From contig JAEWHZ010000008.1 of NCBI GenBank assembly GCA_023387585.1, forward strand, positions 1 through 12,104: 12,104 bases of DNA. Direction: 5' to 3'. A model generated the notes under the pieces. That model did no database searches, was not told where the DNA came from, and worked only from the letters and a program-made list of their open reading frames with translations. Source of the DNA: Pseudomonadota bacterium. Lineage in GTDB: Bacteria; Pseudomonadota; Alphaproteobacteria; Rhizobiales; Devosiaceae. A program made the position numbers and the translations under genes. Of this stretch, positions 6,970 to 12,104 are shown piece after piece (position 1 is the stretch's first letter; each line of letters opens with the position of its first letter).

Positions 6970-9465
6970 TTGCCGGGCACGCAGTCAACGGATTGGCACA
7001 GCATGGATTTCCGCATCACCGCCGATGATCGCGTCGGAGGGCAGCCCTCGGGCAAGGCAGGCCCCGCCCCCAAGCGCGCGCGCGGCGAGCGCGTCGAACC
7101 CTCGCTCGGAACCGGCGTCGGCGCGTTCGTCGACGAGGAACGCACCGGCGGGCGCCAGCCCAGCGAGCCGCGCCGCACGCGCGGCCGCAAGCCCGACAGG
7201 AAGCCTGAGCGCCGGCAGCGCCAGCCACGGGACCAGAAGCCGCGCCGGCGTCGCCGCGGGGCCGGTGGCTTCATCGTCGGCCTGCTGTGGTGGGCCTTCA
7301 TGGGCGTCGTCGCCGCCGGATTCGGCGCCATGGGCCTCGTGCTCTATTACGGGCTGCAACTGCCCGATTCCGGCACCTGGGCCATTCCCGAGCGTCCGCC
7401 GAACATCCGCGTGCTGGCGTCCGACGGGCGGCTGATCTCCAATCGCGGCCAGACCGGCGGCGAGGCGATCTCCTATCATGAGCTGCCCTATTACGTGCCG
7501 GCCGCGCTGATCGCCAGCGAGGACCGGCGCTTCATGAGCCATATGGGCGTCGACCCGATCGGGCTCGTGGCGGTCCTGGTCGAGAGCGTGCAGGCGGGCA
7601 ACATCACCCGCGGCGCCTCGACCATCACCCAGCAGGTGGCCAAGAACCTGTTCCTGACGCCCGACCAGACGCTGGGGCGCAAGGTGCAGGAAGCGGTGCT
7701 CGCCTTCTGGCTGGAGCAGAACTTCTCCAAGGAACAGATCCTCGAGCTCTACCTCAACCGCGTCTATTACGGCGCCGGGGCCACCGGCATCGAGGCGGCG
7801 GCACAGACCTATTTCGGCGTCTCCGCGCGCAATCTCTCGCTCGGCCAGGCGGCCATGCTGGCCGGCATCCTGCCCGCGCCCTCGGCCTACAATCCGCGCA
7901 CCAACCCCGAGCGGGCCGCAGAGCGCCAGCGCATAGCGCTCAATGCCATGGTCGAGGAAGGCTACATCACCCGCGAGGAAGCCGATTCGGCCCGCGCCGA
8001 CCCCGACCGCATGGCGCCCTCGCGCGTCGCGGGCGCCGAATATTACGTCGCCGACTGGGTCGAGAGCCTGATGAACGCCTATCTGGGCGAGATCGGCGAG
8101 GACGTCGTCGTCCACACCACCATCGACTGGGACCTGCAGAAGCAGGCCGAGTTCGTGGTGCGCGAAAAAGTGGCCGAGGAGGGCGGAAACCGGCGCTTCT
8201 CGCAGGGCGCGCTGGTGGCCATGGAGACCGACGGCACCGTGCGCGCGCTGGTCGGCGGCGTCGACTACAACCAGAGCCAGTACAATCGCGCCGTCACGGC
8301 CCGTCGCCAGCCGGGCTCGGCCTTCAAGCCCTTCGTCTATGTCGCCGCCATGGAAAAAGGCTACACGCCCGACACCGTCGCCGAGGACGCCCAGTTCGAC
8401 TATCAGGGCTGGAGCCCGCGCAATGCGACCGGGCGCTATGTCGGGCTGGTGACACTGCGCCAGGGCCTTGCCTATTCACTCAACACCATCGCCGCGCGGC
8501 TGGCCATCGACGTCACCCCGCAGGCGGTGATCGAGGTCGCGCAGCGCATGGGCATCTCGACGACGATGACGCCCGTGCCCTCCATCGCGCTGGGCACGCA
8601 GGAGGTGTCGCTGCTCGAACTGACGGCGGCTTTCGCGCCCTTCGCCAATGGCGGCGTCGGGGTGATCCCCAACGTCATCACCCGCATCGAGACCCGCGAC
8701 GGCGAGGTGCTCTACGAAGCCTCCACCGCCGGGCCGGGGCGCGTGCTGTCGCCCGACGTCGTGGCGCAGATGAACGACATGCTCAAGACCGCCGTCGAGG
8801 TGGGGACCGGGCGCGGCGCCAATCTGGGCGGCTGGCCCTTCGCGGGCAAGACCGGCACCTCGCAGGAATCGCGCGACGCGGTGTTCGTCGGCTACACGGC
8901 GCACATGGTCGCCGGCGTATGGCTGGGCAATGACGACAACCGCGCCACCGCGCTGTCCGGCGGCAACGTGCCCGTCGCCATCTGGTCGGAGTTCATGACC
9001 GCGGCGCATCAGGGCCTGCAGGTCGCCGACCTGCCCGGCTACGGCATGGGCAACTCGACCTTCGTCGCCCAGCAGATCGTCGACCCCAATACCGGCCAGC
9101 CGGTGATCGATCCCAATACCGGCCAGCCCATGGTGCAGTTCGTCGACACCGTCACCGGCCAGCCGGTGCCGATGCAGATCGACCCGGCCACCGGGCAGAT
9201 GATCCCGCTCCAGGTGCAGATCGACCCGGCGACCGGCCAGCTGGCCGCGCCGCAATACGCACCGTCGCAGCAGATCGATCCCAATACGGGATATCCGATC
9301 CAACAGGCGCAGCCGGGCACGCAGGTCGACCCCTGGACCGGCCAGCCGATCGACCCGAACGCCCAGTTCGCGCCGCAGCAATGGGACCCGGGCGGGGCCA
9401 CTCCGACGCCGCAGCAGAGCGAGCGCAGCCAGCGCACGCTGATGGACCTGATCTTCGGCAACTGA
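6970..9465 (+). CDS. Class A penicillin-binding protein (bifunctional transglycosylase/transpeptidase, PBP1A family)
   Basis: This 831-residue inner-membrane enzyme polymerises lipid II glycan strands and cross-links the peptides in the periplasm. A basic, Pro/Arg-rich cytoplasmic tail (1-97, ending in PRRRRRG) precedes one membrane helix (about 99-126). The glycosyltransferase 51 domain (about 150-335) has catalytic Glu184 in EDRRF, GASTITQQ at 215-222 and Glu241 in RKVQE. The transpeptidase domain (about 412-680) has the active-site Ser450 in SAFK, SLN at 503-505 and KTGTS at 627-631. All catalytic motifs are intact. The link between the domains is short, with no room for the large OB insert of E. 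coli PBP1A. Residues 705-797 form a tail of DPxTGQP-like repeats, and the protein ends in RTLMDLIFGN. The TTG start is chosen for its GAGGA; ATG 7003 would remove 11 residues. Confidence 0.93.
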   Translation: MPGTQSTDWHSMDFRITADDRVGGQPSGKAGPAPKRARGERVEPSLGTGVGAFVDEERTGGRQPSEPRRTRGRKPDRKPERRQRQPRDQKPRRRRRGAGGFIVGLLWWAFMGVVAAGFGAMGLVLYYGLQLPDSGTWAIPERPPNIRVLASDGRLISNRGQTGGEAISYHELPYYVPAALIASEDRRFMSHMGVDPIGLVAVLVESVQAGNITRGASTITQQVAKNLFLTPDQTLGRKVQEAVLAFWLEQNFSKEQILELYLNRVYYGAGATGIEAAAQTYFGVSARNLSLGQAAMLAGILPAPSAYNPRTNPERAAERQRIALNAMVEEGYITREEADSARADPDRMAPSRVAGAEYYVADWVESLMNAYLGEIGEDVVVHTTIDWDLQKQAEFVVREKVAEEGGNRRFSQGALVAMETDGTVRALVGGVDYNQSQYNRAVTARRQPGSAFKPFVYVAAMEKGYTPDTVAEDAQFDYQGWSPRNATGRYVGLVTLRQGLAYSLNTIAARLAIDVTPQAVIEVAQRMGISTTMTPVPSIALGTQEVSLLELTAAFAPFANGGVGVIPNVITRIETRDGEVLYEASTAGPGRVLSPDVVAQMNDMLKTAVEVGTGRGANLGGWPFAGKTGTSQESRDAVFVGYTAHMVAGVWLGNDDNRATALSGGNVPVAIWSEFMTAAHQGLQVADLPGYGMGNSTFVAQQIVDPNTGQPVIDPNTGQPMVQFVDTVTGQPVPMQIDPATGQMIPLQVQIDPATGQLAAPQYAPSQQIDPNTGYPIQQAQPGTQVDPWTGQPIDPNAQFAPQQWDPGGATPTPQQSERSQRTLMDLIFGN
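9082..9360 (+). repeat. Degenerate tandem repeats encoding DPxTGQP units in the penicillin-binding protein tail
   Basis: Codons 705-797 contain about eight units starting with Asp: DPNTGQP twice, DTVTGQP, DPATGQ twice, DPNTGYP, DPWTGQP and DPNAQF. They are separated by spacers of roughly 2-11 residues rich in Gln, Val, Ile and Pro. The first two units match at 19 of 21 bases with a 27-base period (9082 and 9109), which suggests a recent duplication by slippage. The others are diverged. The segment lies after the transpeptidase domain, so it would be in the periplasm and probably disordered. Confidence 0.75.
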
Positions 9466-9469
9466 ATCG

Positions 9470-9499
9470 AGCAGGCCCGGCCAACCTGCTGGGCCTGCT
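9470..9499 (+). terminator. Candidate terminator hairpin after the penicillin-binding protein gene
   Basis: AGCAGGCCC and GGGCCTGCT form a perfect nine-pair GC-rich stem around a 12-base loop, starting four bases after the TGA stop (9463-9465). No T-tract follows (the next bases are GCACGGATG). Position and strength suggest it ends or protects the transcript. Confidence 0.5.
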
Positions 9500-9523
9500 G
9501 CACGGATGCCCTTCCCATCGCGC

Positions 9524-9556
9524 GGGCGGGGGGCTAACGTCGCGCCATCCCCGCCC
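9524..9556 (+). promoter_or_regulatory. GC-rich hairpin just upstream of pncB
   Basis: GGGCGGGG and CCCCGCCC form a perfect eight-pair stem around a 17-base loop. It ends 18 bases before the pncB ATG, in the 109-base gap that also holds the hairpin at 9470-9499. If transcribed it would be a strong 5' leader structure; otherwise it may be part of a double terminator. The ribosome site between it and the ATG (GAGTGG) is weak. I do not recognise a known NAD-related riboswitch or repressor site. Confidence 0.35.
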
Positions 9557-9574
9557 AAGCGAGTGGCATGACCA

Positions 9575-10882
9575 ATGGCGACCTATACCGACCTGGCGCG
9601 TCGGGTCTACAATCACACCTTCAAGCTCGACCCCATCATCCGGTCGCTGCTCGACACCGATTTCTATAAGCTGCTGATGCTGCAGATGATCTGGGGCCTG
9701 TACCCGGATGTCGACGCGACCTTCTCGCTGATCAACCGCACCCGCTCGGTGCGGCTGGCGGACGAGATCGACATCGACGAATTGCGTGCCCAGCTCGACC
9801 ACGCCCGGACGCTGCGCTTCACCAAGAAGGAGATGATCTGGCTGGCGGGCAACAATTTCTACGGCTCGAAGCGCATCTTCTCGCCCGCCTTCCTGCGCTG
9901 GCTCGAAGGGTTCTCGCTGCCCGAATATGTGCTCGAAAAGCGCGACGGGCAATTCGTGCTGGAGTTTCCCGGCAAGTGGACCGAGACCACGATGTGGGAA
10001 ATCCCGGCGCTGGCCATCATCAATGAATTGCGCAGCCGCGCGGCGATGAAGACCTACGGCCCGTTCACCCTCGACGTGCTCTATGCGCGCGCCAAGGCGA
10101 AGCTGTGGGAGAAGGTCGAGCGGCTGCAAAACCTGCCCGACCTCACCATCTCGGATTTCGGCACGCGGCGGCGCCACTCCTTCCTGTGGCAGCGCTGGTG
10201 CGTCGAGGCGCTCAAGGAAGGCATAGGCAGGAATTTCACCGGCACCTCCAACGTCAAGCTGGCGATGGACACCGATCTCGAGGCGCTGGGCACCAATGCG
10301 CATGAGCTGCCCATGGTGCTGGCGGCTCTGGCCCGCTCCGAGGACGAACTGCGCGAGGCGCCCTATCGCGTGCTGCAGGATTGGCGCAGCTATTATGGCG
10401 GCAATCTGCTGATCGTTCTGCCCGACGCCTTCGGCACCGATGCCTTCCTGCGCGACGCGCCGGACTGGGTGGCCGACTGGACCGGCTTCCGCCCCGACAG
10501 CGCCCCGGCCATCGAAGGCGGCGAGAAGATCATCGAATGGTGGAAGAGCCGCGGACGCGACCCGCGCGAGAAGCTTCTGGTGTTCTCGGACGGGCTCGAT
10601 ATCGAGATGATCGAGGACGCCTATCTGCATTTCGACGGCAAGGTGCGCATGACCTTCGGCTGGGGCACCAATCTGACCAATGATTTCGAAGGCTGCCCGC
10701 CCGAGCGCAATCCCGGCCTCGATCCGATCTCGCTGGTGTGCAAGGTGTCGAGCGCCAATGGACGGCCTGCGGTGAAGCTGTCGGACAATCCCGCCAAGGC
10801 GACCGGCACGGCGGCCGAGATCGCGCGCTATCTGCGCGTGTTCGGCGAGACCGGCCGCGTCGAGCAGACGGTCAGGGTTTGA
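9575..10882 (+). CDS. pncB: Nicotinate phosphoribosyltransferase
   Basis: This 435-residue cytoplasmic enzyme converts nicotinate and PRPP to nicotinate mononucleotide, with ATP hydrolysis, in the Preiss-Handler branch of NAD salvage. Motifs seen are LLDTDFYKLLML (25-36), DFGTRRRHS (194-202), FTGTSN (221-226) and GTNAHELP (239-246). His243 of the last motif aligns with the family's autophosphorylated histidine. FRPDSAP (305-311), FSDGLD (337-342) and FGWGTNLTND (361-370) complete the phosphate and PRPP site. The FRPDSAP form, rather than the RHDSGDP of enterobacteria, is as I recall it from alphaproteobacterial PncB. Length is normal. The ATG at 9575 has only a weak GAGTGG upstream, but the N-terminus resembles the family. 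It is the first gene of a tight three-gene cluster; the next ATG is five bases past its stop. Confidence 0.95.
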   Translation: MATYTDLARRVYNHTFKLDPIIRSLLDTDFYKLLMLQMIWGLYPDVDATFSLINRTRSVRLADEIDIDELRAQLDHARTLRFTKKEMIWLAGNNFYGSKRIFSPAFLRWLEGFSLPEYVLEKRDGQFVLEFPGKWTETTMWEIPALAIINELRSRAAMKTYGPFTLDVLYARAKAKLWEKVERLQNLPDLTISDFGTRRRHSFLWQRWCVEALKEGIGRNFTGTSNVKLAMDTDLEALGTNAHELPMVLAALARSEDELREAPYRVLQDWRSYYGGNLLIVLPDAFGTDAFLRDAPDWVADWTGFRPDSAPAIEGGEKIIEWWKSRGRDPREKLLVFSDGLDIEMIEDAYLHFDGKVRMTFGWGTNLTNDFEGCPPERNPGLDPISLVCKVSSANGRPAVKLSDNPAKATGTAAEIARYLRVFGETGRVEQTVRV

Positions 10883-10887
10883 GCGCG

Positions 10888-11289
10888 ATGGCCGGACGCT
10901 GGCTTGCCGGCTCGATCTGCACGGCCCTGTTGCTGCTTTCGCCCGCCATGGCCGCGGAGCCGTTGGTGGCCGTCGAGATCGGCGGCACCGTCGAATGGGA
11001 TGCCTGCAGCGCCTTCGGCGAGGTTTTCGGCCTCGCCGCCGAGAACATCGACATCCTGCCCGTCCGGACCGCGCCCGCCGGCGATGCGGCCGAGATCGAC
11101 CGCCTTGCGGAAGGCGACGGTGTCTTCATGTGCGACGAGCGCGGCGACTGGCTCGGCATCGTCTACTATCCACCCGGCGAGCTGCAATCTTGCGGCGTCG
11201 GCTCGGTGATGGCCGACCGCGGCGCCTATTCCGGCCCGTGCCGCTCCGGCTGGGTTCCCGCGCACCTGATCGCGCTCGTCGCCGGATGA
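10888..11289 (+). CDS. Small secreted cysteine-containing protein with SH3-like C-terminal part, function unknown
   Basis: This 133-residue protein is not assigned a function. Residues 1-22 form a signal peptide (MAGRW, a hydrophobic ALLLL core, then AMA), so the mature protein of about 111 residues should be periplasmic or secreted. It has four cysteines after cleavage (40, 82, 102, 118), an even number that would allow two disulphides. The second half (GDWLGIVYY at 87-95, CGVG at 102-105, GPCRSGWVPAHLIALV at 116-131) resembles bacterial SH3-like domains, which often close with a GWV..hLI pattern. The ATG at 10888 is chosen because it gives a clean signal peptide five bases after the pncB stop. 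The stop overlaps the next ATG (ATGA). A wall- or ligand-binding role is possible but not shown. Confidence 0.75.
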   Translation: MAGRWLAGSICTALLLLSPAMAAEPLVAVEIGGTVEWDACSAFGEVFGLAAENIDILPVRTAPAGDAAEIDRLAEGDGVFMCDERGDWLGIVYYPPGELQSCGVGSVMADRGAYSGPCRSGWVPAHLIALVAG

Positions 11290-12089
11290 CCGGACCGGTC
11301 CGCTACGACAGCGCCGACGGGCACCGCCTCGCCTATTATCGCTTCGGCCCGCAGGGCGGCGCGCCGACCGTTCTGTGCCACGGGCTGGCGGCGGGCGCGG
11401 CGCAGTTCTTCGCCGATGCCGAGCGACTGGCGGCGGAAGGGCGCTCTGTGATCGTGCCCGATTTGCGCGGCCACGGCGCCTCGCGCGGCGACATCGCCGC
11501 GCTGCCCGCCAGTTTCACCATCGATATCATGCAAGAGGACATGGCGCGCATGCTGGCGCATGCCGAAACCGGTCCGGTCGATTGGGTGGGCAATTCGCTC
11601 GGCGGCATATTGGCGCTCGCCCTCGCATCGCGGCGCTCCGAACTGTTCCGCACGCTCGCCCTGTTCGGCACCGCGCCGGCGCTCAACCTGCCGCGCATCG
11701 CCGCGACCTCTCTGCCTTTCGGCTATCGCCTGTTCGGGCCAGGCCGGATCGCGCACTGGACGGCGCTGGCGACGACGCCGAGCCCGGCGGGCCGCGCGAT
11801 CGTGCGCGAGTTGCTGCACGGCTTCGACCCGCATGTGGGCGCCGCCATCGCCGAGAATGTGCGCCGCTACGATCTCACACACGTGGCGATCGCGCTCAGC
11901 ATGCCGGTGCTGATCATCCGCTGCGGCGCCGACCGCGCGGTCAACTGGGCGCTGGACAGGGCCTTTTCCCGCCTGCAGGAAAACCCCAACATCACCCGCA
12001 TCGACCTGGCCGGTGCCGGGCATTGCGCCAATCTCGACAGGCCCAAGGAGCTCTACGCGGCGCTCAACCGGTTCTGGCGCGATCGGTGA
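11286..12089 (+). CDS. Alpha/beta hydrolase, substrate unknown
   Basis: This 267-residue, probably cytoplasmic enzyme has the alpha/beta hydrolase fold; no signal peptide is seen. The oxyanion-region motif CHG is at 31-33, and the PDLRGHGAS strand-turn at 58-66. The nucleophile elbow GNSLG is at 102-106 with Ser104. The likely acid is Asp216 in CGADRAVN, and the likely base His246 in GAGHCANLDRP. The full triad is therefore present. Architecture and length match the esterase/lactonase/C-C hydrolase group, but the family is too broad to name a substrate. The lid region (about 130-195) shows nothing diagnostic. The ATG at 11286 overlaps the stop of the small secreted protein as ATGA, so the two are probably translated together. 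The 15 bases after the stop show no terminator before the window ends. Confidence 0.88.
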   Translation: MTGPVRYDSADGHRLAYYRFGPQGGAPTVLCHGLAAGAAQFFADAERLAAEGRSVIVPDLRGHGASRGDIAALPASFTIDIMQEDMARMLAHAETGPVDWVGNSLGGILALALASRRSELFRTLALFGTAPALNLPRIAATSLPFGYRLFGPGRIAHWTALATTPSPAGRAIVRELLHGFDPHVGAAIAENVRRYDLTHVAIALSMPVLIIRCGADRAVNWALDRAFSRLQENPNITRIDLAGAGHCANLDRPKELYAALNRFWRDR

Positions 12090-12104
12090 GCGCGCGCCGG
12101 CGGT

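Noticed and set aside
9568..9570. ATG seven bases before the chosen pncB start
   Set aside because: It is out of frame with pncB, and the family-like N-terminus begins at ATG 9575.
8476..10630. Minus-strand open frames of 360 and 492 codons opposite the penicillin-binding protein and pncB
   Set aside because: They are antisense shadows of two well-supported genes. They run across the stop and start of both, show no recognisable domain, and have compositions dominated by Arg, Gly and Ala.

Overview
The window is high-GC DNA, densely packed with genes that all read on the + strand. It looks like the chromosome of an alphaproteobacterium, most likely in the Hyphomicrobiales (Devosia- or rhizobium-like). 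The pointers are the GC-rich codon use, the PncB type with its FRPDSAP and FGWGTNLTND segments, and the class A penicillin-binding protein that ends in a short RTLMDLIFGN-like tail. The lineage is an inference; no rRNA or other marker gene is present.

Region by region. (1) Positions 1-1846 hold the 3' end of a ferric-iron-type periplasmic binding protein and a fused two-half FbpB-type permease, apparently translationally coupled. No ATPase follows them. (2) Positions 1932-6773 hold a complete peptide/nickel-class (Dpp/Opp) ABC importer operon: binding protein, two permeases, and one protein carrying both ATPase domains. The last three genes overlap end to start. (3) Positions 6970-9465 hold a bifunctional class A penicillin-binding protein (glycosyltransferase 51 plus transpeptidase). 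It has a very basic cytoplasmic tail and an unusual C-terminal array of DPxTGQP-like repeats. (4) Positions 9575-12089 hold a three-gene cluster: pncB (nicotinate phosphoribosyltransferase), a small secreted protein with four cysteines and an SH3-like C-terminal part, and an alpha/beta hydrolase that overlaps it by four bases.

The genes form at least three transcription units by spacing. Junctions between the units carry perfect GC-rich inverted repeats but no T-tract. These lie at 6769-6849 (three dyads), 9470-9499 and 9524-9556. Another dyad straddles the stop codon of the peptide-binding protein (3401-3420), and a small one lies ahead of that gene (1878-1890). There is no stretch of 300 bases without a gene; the longest gap is 6774-6969.

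I see no mobile element, CRISPR array, tRNA, rRNA or defence system. Most of the window is ordinary housekeeping and transport content. The parts most worth a second look are the repeat tail of the penicillin-binding protein, the hairpins at gene junctions, the apparent CTG start of the iron permease, and the uncharacterised pair downstream of pncB.
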